Shown piece after piece: positions 24,677 to 33,269 of a stretch of 64,000 nt of DNA. Source of the DNA: Levilactobacillus namurensis (GTDB lineage: Bacteria; Bacillota; Bacilli; Lactobacillales; Lactobacillaceae). The notes beneath the pieces are model-generated. The model had not been told where the DNA came from and made no database searches. It worked only from the letters and a program-made list of their open reading frames with translations. Numbering within the stretch: position 1 is the first letter of the stretch; every line of letters begins with the position of its first letter. A program made the position numbers and the translations under genes. Location: the NCBI RefSeq assembly GCF_032197885.1, contig NZ_CP134159.1:186001-250000 (forward strand). Direction: 5' to 3'.

Positions 24677-24704
24677 AAGAACCCAGTGATTGGGTTCTTT
24701 TTTT
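24677..24704 (+). terminator. rrn operon terminator
   Basis: AAGAACCCA pairs with TGGGTTCTT, followed by a long T run directly after the 5S gene. No tRNA cluster follows. The next 245 bp to the symporter gene hold only its promoter (TATGAT near 24889). Confidence 0.9.
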
Positions 24705-24961
24705 GTATTTTCACGCCAATTTAAATGGCTGAACTGTTAGTCAAGAAAACCATAGAAACCGGTTACGCGACCGGGCTTTCAAAGCTCGGTGGTGCTTAAG
24801 GCTTAGTATGGTAGACGGCTTGGTTAAGCAACCACCAGATTATCGGGCAACATGGTCACTGGGCTGCGTCGGATGACGGTCCGTGTGCTATGATAGTGAA
24901 GTGATGTTTTGGTGAAAGAGTTTGAAAATCAACTTAAGACTAGGAATGGGTGGAAAAAAAG

Positions 24962-26245
24962 ATGAAAAGGTATCGGAACTACCGATTAAGCCTGGGATGG
25001 CAAATCCTGATTGGCTTAATCTTGGGAATCGTACTTGGAGCGGTCTTCTACGAGAATAAACTCGCCATCACCGCCATGCAGAATATTGGGAACATGTTTA
25101 TCGGCCTGATCCAAATGATCGTGCTGCCAATCGTGGTCTCGTGTCTGACTGTCGGTATCGCCAACATGGGCGATATCAAGAAACTCGGTCGGGTCGGTGG
25201 GAAGACCATTATCTACTTCGAAATCATGACCACCATCGCGATTGCGTTAGGTCTGCTGATTGGGAATATTTTCCATCCTGGGACGTTTATTGACATTCAT
25301 CAACTACATAGTACGGATATCAGTCAATACGTCTCTACGGCCAAATCAGCCAAGAATACGGGTATCTGGTCGACCCTCATGGGCATCATCCCGACCAACT
25401 TCTTCAAGTCGTTGGGTGAAGGGGACATGATGCCAGTCATCTTCTTCTCCGTCTTCTTCGGATTAGGAACGGCGGCTATCGGTGAAAAGGGTAAGATCAT
25501 CATTGACTTCCTGGACGCCGTTTCACAAGTCATGTTCAAAGTCACAAACTGGGTCATGCACACGGCACCCATCGGGGTCTGTGCCTTGATTGGGGTCACG
25601 ATTGCGCAAATGGGTCTGTCGGCCCTAGCACCGTTGGGATACTTCATCGTACTGGCGTACGGGACCATGCTCCTGTTCATCCTGGTCTTCATGGGACTGG
25701 TTGCCCGGCTCTTCGGGTTCCGGCTCTGGGAACTCTTAGTGGTGATCAAGGATGAAGCCGTCTTGGCCTTCTCCACGGCCAGTTCGGAAGCCACGTTACC
25801 GCGGCTAATCGATAAGATGGATAAGTTCGGGGTCAGTCAAGGTATCGTGTCCTTCGTGATTCCGACTGGCTACACGTTCAACCTGGATGGATCCGCTATC
25901 TATCAATCACTGGCCGCCTTATTCTTAGCTCAGGCCTACAACATTCACCTGAGTCTGGGGCAACAGATTACCTTGCTGGTGGTCTTGATGATTACCAGTA
26001 AAGGGATGGCCGGGGTGCCCGGAGCGTCCTTTGTGGTTCTGTTGGCGACCGTCTCGACGATTGGTGTGCCAATGAGTGGGTTGACCTTTATCGCCGGCAT
26101 CGACCGGCTGGTAGATATGGGCCGGACCGCAGTCAACGTGGTGGGGAACTCCTTAGCCACGGTGGTCATCGGTAAGTCGGAACATGAATTCAGTGAAGAA
26201 AAGAGTCAGGCCTACTTAGCCCAGATTCGGCATAAGGAAGCTTAA
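24962..26245 (+). CDS. Dicarboxylate/amino acid:cation symporter (DAACS family)
   Basis: 427 aa from the ATG at 24962; a GTG at 24950 in the same frame is the alternative and the ribosome binding site does not settle it. The family hallmarks of GltP/DctA proteins are present: SSEATLPRLIDKM (serine-rich re-entrant loop), the NLDGSAIY motif in span 7 and SKGMAGVPGASFVV (second re-entrant loop). It takes up glutamate, aspartate or C4-dicarboxylates with protons or sodium. It is a single gene with its own terminator. Confidence 0.9.
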   Translation: MKRYRNYRLSLGWQILIGLILGIVLGAVFYENKLAITAMQNIGNMFIGLIQMIVLPIVVSCLTVGIANMGDIKKLGRVGGKTIIYFEIMTTIAIALGLLIGNIFHPGTFIDIHQLHSTDISQYVSTAKSAKNTGIWSTLMGIIPTNFFKSLGEGDMMPVIFFSVFFGLGTAAIGEKGKIIIDFLDAVSQVMFKVTNWVMHTAPIGVCALIGVTIAQMGLSALAPLGYFIVLAYGTMLLFILVFMGLVARLFGFRLWELLVVIKDEAVLAFSTASSEATLPRLIDKMDKFGVSQGIVSFVIPTGYTFNLDGSAIYQSLAALFLAQAYNIHLSLGQQITLLVVLMITSKGMAGVPGASFVVLLATVSTIGVPMSGLTFIAGIDRLVDMGRTAVNVVGNSLATVVIGKSEHEFSEEKSQAYLAQIRHKEA

Positions 26246-26257
26246 CCGCTGAAACAC

Positions 26258-26303
26258 AAAACGCACCTGTCAGATTGTTAATAATCTGATAGGTGCGTTT
26301 TTT
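26258..26303 (+). terminator. Rho-independent terminator
   Basis: AAAACGCACCT.TCAGATT pairs with AATCTGATAGGTGCGTTTT and is followed by T residues. Confidence 0.9.
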
Positions 26304-26309
26304 ATGATC

Positions 26310-26901
26310 AAGAGTTGTTGGCGTTATGCCAGCGCAATCAGGTCACACTGGGCGCGCTTGCGGGGTGATTCCCATCAGCCCATGGGGTTGCCAAGTGACC
26401 ATGGTTAACCGTTCGATGACGGCTTGGCATAACGAGACTTTTCGATGTAAACGGCATCTTGGCGTTCAAACGGACACGGCGTCAGTCACTGGCCACTTTC
26501 TCCCCGCTGAATTCCTTCAACGGTGAAGCCCAAGGTCGCGGAACGCGACAGAATCCTGGCTAGCACGTCAATGCATCATGGCTGGATTGGGCCGAAAAAA
26601 CGGGGTGGCTCAAGCTTGGATGGTCCGTAGACGGGGCTACTGGTCGGTTCCCAAACGAATTCGAGAAAGTCAAACGGCTAGCTGATCAACCACAACGTTG
26701 ATCCCGTTTGAGGTAAACGGCGAACCGAACAAGTAGCTTTAATGCAGTCGGCATCGATCGCCGTATCAAGCAACGGCGTCCGAGACGGGAAAGCGGGTCG
26801 CGGTCACGTCAAAGCGTCAACCAAGAGGTGTGAACGCTGACGAACTTTCCCACCGGCAAGTGATCACAACACGATCCGGGGTCATCTTTAACTGTTGTCA
26901 T
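26310..26901 (-). pseudogene. Decayed gene behind the M-box riboswitch (family not recognisable)
   Basis: A strong ribosome binding site (AAGGAGG) and ATG at 26901 on the minus strand begin a frame that stops after 30 codons (TGA at 26809-26811). Beyond that, all three frames have scattered stops but long stop-poor stretches with coding-like composition down to about 26310. Its position after an intact magnesium riboswitch suggests the lost gene was a Mg2+ transporter or related protein, but no family can be recognised. No other gene is visible between 26304 and 26936. Confidence 0.45.
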
Positions 26902-26936
26902 CGTTCCCACCTCCTTTAAGGTCAAAGTCTAGATAA

Positions 26937-27160
26937 ATTAAAAGCGCTCAGCAACGACTAGCTGAGCGCATCGAAATTCATGCGAGTTAAAAACAGGCTA
27001 GTCGTTGAGTTTTAGCACTATACGGCGTAGTTTGTTCAACAGCTACATTAGATCAGGCCTTCGTTGACCTGAACAGCTGACTCATTGGCATCTCTCGATG
27101 TTTCTGAGTAGTAGCATTTTCCGTATAGGAGCCTCACCTAACAGCTTCTAATTGATTACA
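26937..27160 (-). promoter_or_regulatory. M-box (ykoK leader) magnesium riboswitch with terminator
   Basis: Read on the minus strand, GTTAGGTGAGGCTCC (27142-27128), the CAGAAACATCGAGAGATGCC segment near 27105-27086 and TATAGTGCTAAAACTCAACG near 27021-27002 match the conserved core of M-box aptamers in order and spacing. A terminator follows (GCGCTCAGC with GCTGAGCGC, 26969-26944, then TTTT). CAACGACTAG at 27007-26998 can pair either within the aptamer or with CTAGTCGTTG in the terminator loop, the expected antiterminator switch. A -10 (TATACT) lies near 27173. High Mg2+ should cause termination. Confidence 0.9.
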
Positions 27161-27365
27161 CTGGTTAGTATAAAGGATGGTTGGCCAAAACGCAACCAAA
27201 ACACGTCGACTGGACTCAGACTGGCGCGTTGAACGCAATTTTCGGAGGGGAAGTTTCGTAAATTAGTCCAGCCAACTAGTTTAGAATGATTCTTGACTAG
27301 TGAGTGAAAAACGCGTATGCTAAAGAAGAGTCAGAGATTAGAATTTGAGGGGAGCTAGTTTTTTT

Positions 27366-27929
27366 ATGAACTTTATTGGAACCGAATTACCCGATTTTCA
27401 AGTCAACGCTTATCAGGATGGGGACGTTCACGCGGTCACGACACAGGATCTCTTAGGCCACTGGTCCATTCTCTTCTTTTACCCAGCTGATTTTTCATTC
27501 GTTTGTCCAACGGAATTAGGCGACTTAGCGGACCACTACGCAGCATTTAAGGCCCAAAACGCCGAAATCTACAGTGTTTCCGAGGACACGGAGTTCGTGC
27601 ATCAGGCCTGGCACGAACAGAGCCCTGAGGTCGGTAAGGTCGCGTATCCGATGTTGGCCGACCCGGCGGGCACCTTAGCGCGGCATTACCAAGTCTTAAA
27701 CGCGGACTTGGGTCAAGCTTACCGGGGCGTCTTTATTCTGGATCCGGCAGGCAAAGTCCGTTCCTACACGATCAATGACATGGGGATTGGCCGGAATGCC
27801 GAGGAAGTCTTACGGACGTTGACTGCCGCTCAGTTCGTGGCTGAGCACGGTGACCGGGTCTGCCCCGCAAACTGGCACAAGGGCGATGCAACTCTGAAGC
27901 CAGGGACCGATTTGGTCGGGAAACTTTAA
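27366..27929 (+). CDS. ahpC: Peroxiredoxin (AhpC-type)
   Basis: 187 aa from the ATG at 27366, which follows GAGGGGAG by about 10 bases. Peroxidatic Cys47 lies in FSFVCPTELGDL and resolving Cys166 in DRVCPANW, as in typical two-Cys AhpC. It reduces hydrogen peroxide and organic peroxides. No ahpF is next to it, so the reductant is supplied from elsewhere. It is a single-gene unit. Confidence 0.93.
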   Translation: MNFIGTELPDFQVNAYQDGDVHAVTTQDLLGHWSILFFYPADFSFVCPTELGDLADHYAAFKAQNAEIYSVSEDTEFVHQAWHEQSPEVGKVAYPMLADPAGTLARHYQVLNADLGQAYRGVFILDPAGKVRSYTINDMGIGRNAEEVLRTLTAAQFVAEHGDRVCPANWHKGDATLKPGTDLVGKL

Positions 27930-27942
27930 ACTTAGACATGAC

Positions 27943-27974
27943 AAAAGGGAGCGGATTTTTCCGCTCCCTTTTTT
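27943..27974. terminator. Bidirectional terminator
   Basis: AAAAGGGAGCGGA pairs with TCCGCTCCCTTTT around a short T-rich loop. It serves ahpC and the convergent gene at 27988. Confidence 0.92.
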
Positions 27975-27987
27975 ATAGATTTAAGAA

Positions 27988-28332
27988 TTACAGACCTTGC
28001 TTGATTTGAGCGTACCGTTGGGCGTACCAATCTTCCCAAGTCGTGTCCTTTAAGGAACCATCGGCGTTGTATGCAATCCCCACGGTCTTTAAGATGTTGA
28101 GGAACAATTGCCGCTTGTTCCGCAGAACACCAGCGATCAATTGGTCGGGGGAGAAGAACCGGTTTTCAAACAGGTAGGTGTTGATATCGTTCATTGAATA
28201 GTCGACCCGAAAATCAGATAAGATTTCCAAATCGTTGGTCTTGTAGTGCCGCAAATAAAAGTGGGCGAACTCAGTTAACGCCGTGTCTTGTGCGCCTTCG
28301 TCTAAGTCCGTGATTAAAGTTGAATCTGCCAA
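27988..28332 (-). CDS. Unknown 114-aa protein
   Basis: A soluble, acidic protein starting at TTG (28332), 8 bases after GAGGAGG. It has a helical N-terminal part with several aromatic residues (HFYLRHYKTNDLE) and ends WYAQRYAQIKQGL. No membrane span or signal peptide is visible. I do not recognise a family. Confidence 0.65.
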   Translation of the reverse strand: MADSTLITDLDEGAQDTALTEFAHFYLRHYKTNDLEILSDFRVDYSMNDINTYLFENRFFSPDQLIAGVLRNKRQLFLNILKTVGIAYNADGSLKDTTWEDWYAQRYAQIKQGL

Positions 28333-28523
28333 AGCGTGGAACCTCCTCTAAAATACTCATGCTGCTGACCACCGCTGATCAGTCTTCTAAATCTATTATG
28401 GCACATTTTGTGGTCGGGTAAAGTCTCCCGCAATCATTTTTCGGGTGATTCCGTTTTCAATTTGACCAACCAGTAGATATTCTCATCGATTTGCCAGGCG
28501 GTGAGCGCTACGGCGCCGTAGTG

Positions 28524-28612
28524 TATAATAAGAACCTAGACGGCTAGGTCGGTGAGAAAACTCACTAACGGCCTAGTCAGCAGACCACCCGCGATGGATG
28601 CGGGAAAGGGGA
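28524..28612 (+). promoter_or_regulatory. Promoter and folded leader with mutually exclusive pairings
   Basis: A perfect TATAAT -10 (28524-28529) puts the transcript start near 28535. The leader then offers CTAGG (28544-28548) two partners: CCTAG at 28535-28539 or CCTAG at 28572-28576, the latter closing a GTGAG/CTCAC hairpin. A CCCGC/GCGGG hairpin (28588-28604) stands just before the ribosome binding site AAGGGGAG. The arrangement looks regulatory; I cannot match it to a known riboswitch class with confidence. Confidence 0.5.
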
Positions 28613-28623
28613 GTTATCGGAAG

Positions 28624-29280
28624 ATGCAAGTGTTAGTTGTGGGGGCCAACGGACAGGTTGGCCGCCAGTTAGTGACCCAGTTACGGCAACGCGGCGATGT
28701 GCCGCTGGCGGGTTTGAGTCCCGTGGAAGACGGCGAGGATTGGGAAGACTTGGGCGTGACTGTCCGGCGAATCGACCTTTTACGTAAGCCGGAGCACCTA
28801 GCTAGTGCGATGCTGGGGGTGGATGCCGTGATCTTTGCGGCCGGTTCTGGTGGTCGGACTAAGGATGATATGACCCTGTTGATCGACCTGGACGGGGCGG
28901 TCAAGACCATGCAGGCTGCGGAAATCGCGGGGGTTCCGCGGTTCTTGATGATCAGCATGCTGTTTGCGGAAGACCGTAATCGGTGGGCTGACCCGTTGAA
29001 GCCGCTATACGTTGCGAAATTTTACGCCGACCATTGGCTGACCCATCAGACCCACTTGGCCTACACCATCGTGGAGCCCGGCGCGCTGTCCTTTCACGCA
29101 CCGACCGGACGCTTCCAGAGTGATCCGTTAGCCGTAGGGAGTATCTCCCGGGCCGACGTGGCCGCCTTTCTGGTGGCTGCACTCCATGACGACCGGACGA
29201 TTGGCAAGACTGTTCCGCTGCTGAGTGGAACGCTGAGTTTGCCGGAGTTGTTGGACCAGTTGTCGGGAAATAACGGATAA
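28624..29280 (+). CDS. NAD(P)H-binding protein, atypical short-chain dehydrogenase family
   Basis: 218 aa from the ATG at 28624; the earlier GTG at 28552 lies inside the folded leader. The N-terminus MQVLVVGANGQVGRQL is a Rossmann dinucleotide-binding motif (GxxGxxG), and the AAGSGG and FLMISM segments fit the NmrA/YwnB-like NAD(P)-binding group. The usual YxxxK pair is not obvious (YVAKFYAD is the nearest). The reaction is unknown; such proteins are reductases or redox sensors. Confidence 0.8.
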   Translation: MQVLVVGANGQVGRQLVTQLRQRGDVPLAGLSPVEDGEDWEDLGVTVRRIDLLRKPEHLASAMLGVDAVIFAAGSGGRTKDDMTLLIDLDGAVKTMQAAEIAGVPRFLMISMLFAEDRNRWADPLKPLYVAKFYADHWLTHQTHLAYTIVEPGALSFHAPTGRFQSDPLAVGSISRADVAAFLVAALHDDRTIGKTVPLLSGTLSLPELLDQLSGNNG

Positions 29281-29295
29281 TTACATAGGTGATCA

Positions 29296-29332
29296 AACGT
29301 CATAATGGACGAGTCCATTGTGGCGTTTTTTT
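29296..29332 (+). terminator. Rho-independent terminator
   Basis: AACGTCATAATGGAC pairs with GTCCATTGTGGCGTT with wobbles around a 2-nt loop and is followed by a T run. Confidence 0.82.
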
Positions 29333-29344
29333 AATTTATTTTTA

Positions 29345-29469
29345 GGAAAACGTTAACCTTAAAAAGGCGATGGTTGGGGGAATTTGGCCTATAAATTCAT
29401 GTATATTTAGATTAATAAAGAGCTTTGCGATTAGGAAAACGTTTGACAAACTTTTGGAAAACGTTTACC
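29345..29469 (+). promoter_or_regulatory. Three copies of a GGAAAACGTT operator before the sugar operon
   Basis: GGAAAACGTTAACC (29345-29358), GGAAAACGTTTGAC (29434-29447) and GGAAAACGTTTACC (29456-29469). The last two are 22 bp apart, about two helical turns. The central CG with near-palindromic arms is typical of LacI-family sites; the local LacI protein (33997-34983) is the likely binder, though CcpA recognises related sequences. Confidence 0.65.
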
Positions 29470-29617
29470 ATAACTCATGAAATCATAAAGTACTTTCTGA
29501 TCATCAAATAACGTGATTGACGATAACATTTCAGTTAGCGACTGAGTGGGCTAGGAGATTTTGACCATAATGTGTTCGTCAATCTTACATGGACACCCTT
29601 TAACGGAGGAAAACACA

Positions 29618-30367
29618 ATGACTTTAATTTTAAATACTTGGATTTTTGAACAAGCCGTTGCTCAGGGGACCTCGCAGGTCGATTTAGTTAGTCGGGTAGC
29701 GCGGTTGGGTGCGGACGGTATTGAGGTACGACGTGAATACTTTACGGATCTTCCTACTGAGACACGGGCGATTCATCGAGCTGCTCAAAATGCTGGTCTG
29801 GTGGTCAACTACAGTGTTCCTGATGAATTGTTTACAGATACGGGACAATTGAATCCCAAGTTGCCTATGTATTTTGCGGAAGGTCAAGCAATGGGGATTC
29901 GTAAAATCAAGTTTAATACGGGCCACTTTGATCGCTTCACGGGAGATTTGGCAACGGCCTTAAGTCGGTTACCACTTGATCAAATCGAGCTCAATGTTGA
30001 GAATGACCAAACGGCGGTTTCGGGAACCGTTCCGGCGCTTAAGACGTTTTTAGAGGCTGTTCGTCAACAAACTTCAGCCAACGTGGGTTACGTTTACGAC
30101 TTAGGGAACTGGGCATTTACCCACGGCGATGCACAGGCTAGTGCCCAAGCGTTAGCACCGTATACGCACTATATTCATTTAAAGAACACCCAAGCGGTTG
30201 CTGGCAAGTTAGTCACAACGGATGATTTAGATACAGGAATGTATGACTGGCGCCACCTGTTGACCTACCTTCCACACGACGTGGACTTTGCACTGGAGTA
30301 CCCAATGGCTAGTGATCAACAGATTGCGCAACAAATTCAAGTATTCCGCCAGGGAGTAGGTGATTAG
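29618..30367 (+). CDS. Sugar phosphate isomerase/epimerase (AP-endonuclease-2-type TIM barrel)
   Basis: 249 aa from the ATG at 29618, 8 bases after GGAGG. Segments such as GADGIEVRREYF, ELNVENDQT, GYVYDLGNW and HYIHLKNT, with metal-ligand Glu/Asp/His residues at strand ends, fit the xylose-isomerase-like TIM barrel that includes tagatose/psicose 3-epimerases and IolE/UlaE-type enzymes. It is the first gene of a six-gene sugar locus and probably interconverts the imported sugar or sugar acid before phosphorylation. Confidence 0.78.
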   Translation: MTLILNTWIFEQAVAQGTSQVDLVSRVARLGADGIEVRREYFTDLPTETRAIHRAAQNAGLVVNYSVPDELFTDTGQLNPKLPMYFAEGQAMGIRKIKFNTGHFDRFTGDLATALSRLPLDQIELNVENDQTAVSGTVPALKTFLEAVRQQTSANVGYVYDLGNWAFTHGDAQASAQALAPYTHYIHLKNTQAVAGKLVTTDDLDTGMYDWRHLLTYLPHDVDFALEYPMASDQQIAQQIQVFRQGVGD

Positions 30368-30368
30368 G

Positions 30369-31658
30369 ATGGGTTCAACCATTAGTGCAGTACTGCTACT
30401 TCTGACATTTGTTGGTTTTATCTATTACATCGTAAAGGGCGGAAACCTGATGATTGGTTTCTTCATCATGGCAATTCTTTGGGCCGTGATTGGTCAGGTT
30501 CCTGCTAGTCAGGTGATTCAGAAGGTTTTTGCGGATCCAGCGCTTAATTACGGACCGACAATTATTTACATTATTTTTGGCTCCTGGTTTGGCCGGGTTT
30601 TAGTCGACAGCGGGATTGCACCGGCTATTTCAGAAGCAACGAACAAGGTAGGGAAGAAGCAGCCGGTACTGGCCGTGATGCTGGTCATTATTGTAACGGC
30701 ATTTATCTTTGTGAGTGCCTATGGTGTGGGATCCGTGATTGCCATTGGGGTTATCCTATTACCCATCATGTTATCGGTTGGGTTACCACGGGACATTGCT
30801 TTATCTGCTTTTTCAATGGCGATTGGTGCACCGATGTATTTAAACGTGGTGCTATATAACCAGATTAAGGCATTTTTCCCGCGCGCAGAGTACGGGGGTA
30901 AGTACTTAGTATTCGGAGTTTGTGCCACCCTAGTTCAACTGGTTGCGGTGATGGGATTTGTCTTTTGGCACCGAAAACGGATTGACGCTAGTAAGGCTAA
31001 TGAGAATCTGAAAATCATTGGGGCGGAAACTCAAGCGGTTGCAGATGTTAAGGTACCTAAGTTGGCATTTATTGTGCCCATTGTTCCCGTGATGATGAAC
31101 ATGCTGTTTAAATGGGATGCCATTCCCGCGCTTACGCTCGCTACCTTACTGGCAATGGGCCTGACCGGGAAGTTTAAAGGCTATCAAAAATTCGTTGATT
31201 TTTTGAACAGCACAATTAAGCAAGCCATTAGTGATATTGCGGGACTCATCATGTTCTTAATGGCCCTGATCATGTTTAGTGGTGCTGCTTCAATGGATGC
31301 GGTCAGATTCCGGCCGTTATTCGAAGCGGTTTTGCCTCATAATATGCTGATTTTAGCGTTAGCTTTTGGTGTTTTAGCACCGTTGGCGATGTTTCGAGGT
31401 CCCTTCCATGTATGGGGGGCTGGTGCAGCAACCGCGGCGGTTCTATCAGGCCTGGGGTTGTTCAGCGATGGCTTCCTTTTACCACTGCTGTACGTGCCAA
31501 CTTTGATGGCCGTTTCGACCGACATTACCCAATCATGGAATGTCTGGGGACTAAATTATATGAAGGTCTCGACTAAGGCGTTTCTAAAGCACGGGGTGCC
31601 CGTCATGTGGGTAGTCTCAATTATTAACGAAGTACTAGTTTATTTATTCTTTGGCTAA
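30369..31658 (+). CDS. Permease of the gluconate/organic-anion type (ion transporter superfamily)
   Basis: 429 aa from the ATG at 30369 (an in-frame GTG lies at 30360). About 12 hydrophobic spans. The segments GPTIIYIIFGSWFGRVLVDSGIA and SAYGVGSVIAIGVILLPIM resemble GntP/CitMHS-like proteins of the ion transporter superfamily, whose members carry gluconate, other sugar acids or organic acids. It starts just after the isomerase stop and precedes a sugar kinase. The substrate is unknown; a sugar acid or free hexulose would suit the operon. Confidence 0.72.
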   Translation: MGSTISAVLLLLTFVGFIYYIVKGGNLMIGFFIMAILWAVIGQVPASQVIQKVFADPALNYGPTIIYIIFGSWFGRVLVDSGIAPAISEATNKVGKKQPVLAVMLVIIVTAFIFVSAYGVGSVIAIGVILLPIMLSVGLPRDIALSAFSMAIGAPMYLNVVLYNQIKAFFPRAEYGGKYLVFGVCATLVQLVAVMGFVFWHRKRIDASKANENLKIIGAETQAVADVKVPKLAFIVPIVPVMMNMLFKWDAIPALTLATLLAMGLTGKFKGYQKFVDFLNSTIKQAISDIAGLIMFLMALIMFSGAASMDAVRFRPLFEAVLPHNMLILALAFGVLAPLAMFRGPFHVWGAGAATAAVLSGLGLFSDGFLLPLLYVPTLMAVSTDITQSWNVWGLNYMKVSTKAFLKHGVPVMWVVSIINEVLVYLFFG

Positions 31659-31685
31659 AACTGACCCAGAAATGAGGATATGATT

Positions 31686-32648
31686 ATGAGTGAAATTATG
31701 ACGATTGGCGAACCGATTGTAACGTTTGCCTCGAAAGAACCGGATGTCTCGTTAGCAGACGCCTTGGATTTTCAAAAAATCATGGGCGGTGCGGAGTTAA
31801 ACGTCGCAATTGGTGCAAAACGTCTCGGGCATTCCGTTGATTATATTTCCCAAGTGGGACAAGAACCTCTGGGAGATTACGTCATTAAGACGATTAAACA
31901 CCATCACGTTGGCACGGACTATATTACCCGAGTGCCAGATTATTGGACGGCTTTTCAACTAAAGGATTTGGTTACCCATGGCGATCCCGAAATTCACAAT
32001 TATCGGCGCGGGTCTGCAGCCGCACATTTGACGCCTGAAGTTATTGATCAGATTGATTTAACGGGCGTTAAAGCGGCCCACATGTCGGGAATCTTTCCGG
32101 CAATCTCAGCCACGGCGGAAGCAACTTTCCGTGCGCTATTAGCGAGGTTAGAGGAACGGGATATCCTGACGACCTTTGACCCGAATTTACGCTTATCTTT
32201 ATGGCCGGATCGCCAAAAGATGGCAACGACGCTAAACGAGCTGGCGGGACATGCAACGATTGTGTTGCCTGGAGTTGAAGAGGGCAAGTTATTGATGGGC
32301 TCGGATGATCCGGAAAAGATTGCCGATTTTTACTTACAAGGTGCTTGGACTCAAGTTGTGATTGTAAAAGTAGGGCCAGCCGGGGCGTACGTTAAACAAG
32401 CTAACGGCGAAAGTTATTTGGTCAAAGGGTTTAAGGTCGCTAAGGTTGTGGATACCGTGGGTGCCGGGGATGGCTTTGCCTTAGGCGTCATTACGGCATT
32501 GTTGGAAAAGAAGACACTACGGTCGGCCGTTATGCGGGGAAATGCTGTTGGGGCCATGCAAGTTCAGACATTTGGCGACAATGATGGTTACCCAACCCCC
32601 GAAAAATTACGGGCATTTTATCAAGCGGAAGGAGTTACAGAAGACTAA
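31686..32648 (+). CDS. PfkB-family sugar kinase (2-keto-3-deoxygluconate kinase-like)
   Basis: 320 aa from the ATG at 31686, which follows GAGG by 8 bases. The N-terminal IMGGAELNVAIGAKRLG and the C-terminal PfkB signature VDTVGAGDGFALGV with the catalytic Asp are clear; the N-terminus MTIGEPIVTF resembles KdgK. It phosphorylates a sugar or keto acid with ATP. The stop overlaps the start of the next gene (TAATG), so kinase and synthase are translationally coupled. With HPS- and PHI-like enzymes next to it, a 6-phosphorylated keto sugar is the likely product. Confidence 0.85.
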   Translation: MSEIMTIGEPIVTFASKEPDVSLADALDFQKIMGGAELNVAIGAKRLGHSVDYISQVGQEPLGDYVIKTIKHHHVGTDYITRVPDYWTAFQLKDLVTHGDPEIHNYRRGSAAAHLTPEVIDQIDLTGVKAAHMSGIFPAISATAEATFRALLARLEERDILTTFDPNLRLSLWPDRQKMATTLNELAGHATIVLPGVEEGKLLMGSDDPEKIADFYLQGAWTQVVIVKVGPAGAYVKQANGESYLVKGFKVAKVVDTVGAGDGFALGVITALLEKKTLRSAVMRGNAVGAMQVQTFGDNDGYPTPEKLRAFYQAEGVTED

Positions 32649-33268
32649 TGGACTTACAAGTTGCGATTGATCGAGTTACTCTCGATAAAGCGGTGGCGTT
32701 GGTCAAGCAGTTAGATACTAAAGTTGATACGATTGAATTAGGAACTTCTCTGGTGAAAGATTACGGACTAGAGCAAATTCATGCCGCATTACCTACACTG
32801 ACCCATGCCAAGTTGTTGTTGGACTTGAAGACGATTGACGAAGGCGTTTACGAATTTGAGAAGGGTTTTGCTGTAGGCGATATTTTAACGGCAATGGGCG
32901 CCGGTGCACCGGATATGTTAGATGGTGTCTATCAAGTTGCTGAATCAGTGCACAAACAACTTTTTATTGATTTGATGGAGACGGGCGATGACCGAATTGC
33001 GAAGATTGCGGACTTTACCCACGCGATTTATGGGATTCACCATGCCAAGGATTCTCAGGCTGGATTTGATGCTGCAGCAACGGTGGCGGACTTTCACCAG
33101 AAGTTTCCGCAAGTTCAGCACGTTTCAGTGGCCGGTGGAATTGACCTAGATATGGCACGGAAATTAGCCCGGCAAGGAATCGCAGAGTCCGTTATTGTGG
33201 GAAGCGCGATTATTAAAACAGCGGATCCCGTTGCTGCAGCTCAGACATTTATGGAGGCAATTCACTAA
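32648..33268 (+). CDS. hxlA: 3-hexulose-6-phosphate synthase-like protein (OMP decarboxylase superfamily)
   Basis: 206 aa, the length of the HPS/KGPDC group. The DxKxxD active-site motif is present as DLKTID (Asp59, Lys61, Asp64), with IELGTSLVKDYG near residue 30 and VAGGIDLDMARKL near 165. HPS condenses formaldehyde with ribulose 5-phosphate to hexulose 6-phosphate, or runs in reverse; the close relative UlaD decarboxylates 3-keto-gulonate 6-phosphate. The SIS-type phosphohexuloisomerase directly downstream favours HPS. Confidence 0.8.
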   Translation: MDLQVAIDRVTLDKAVALVKQLDTKVDTIELGTSLVKDYGLEQIHAALPTLTHAKLLLDLKTIDEGVYEFEKGFAVGDILTAMGAGAPDMLDGVYQVAESVHKQLFIDLMETGDDRIAKIADFTHAIYGIHHAKDSQAGFDAAATVADFHQKFPQVQHVSVAGGIDLDMARKLARQGIAESVIVGSAIIKTADPVAAAQTFMEAIH

Positions 33269-33269
33269 A

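Noticed and set aside
26326..26526. 66-residue plus-strand frame behind the symporter gene
   Set aside because: No ribosome binding site and no family likeness; it lies antisense to the decayed gene of the M-box unit.
27345..27365. Earlier ahpC start adding seven residues
   Set aside because: The ATG at 27366 is placed correctly after GAGGGGAG, and peroxiredoxins of this family start close to it.
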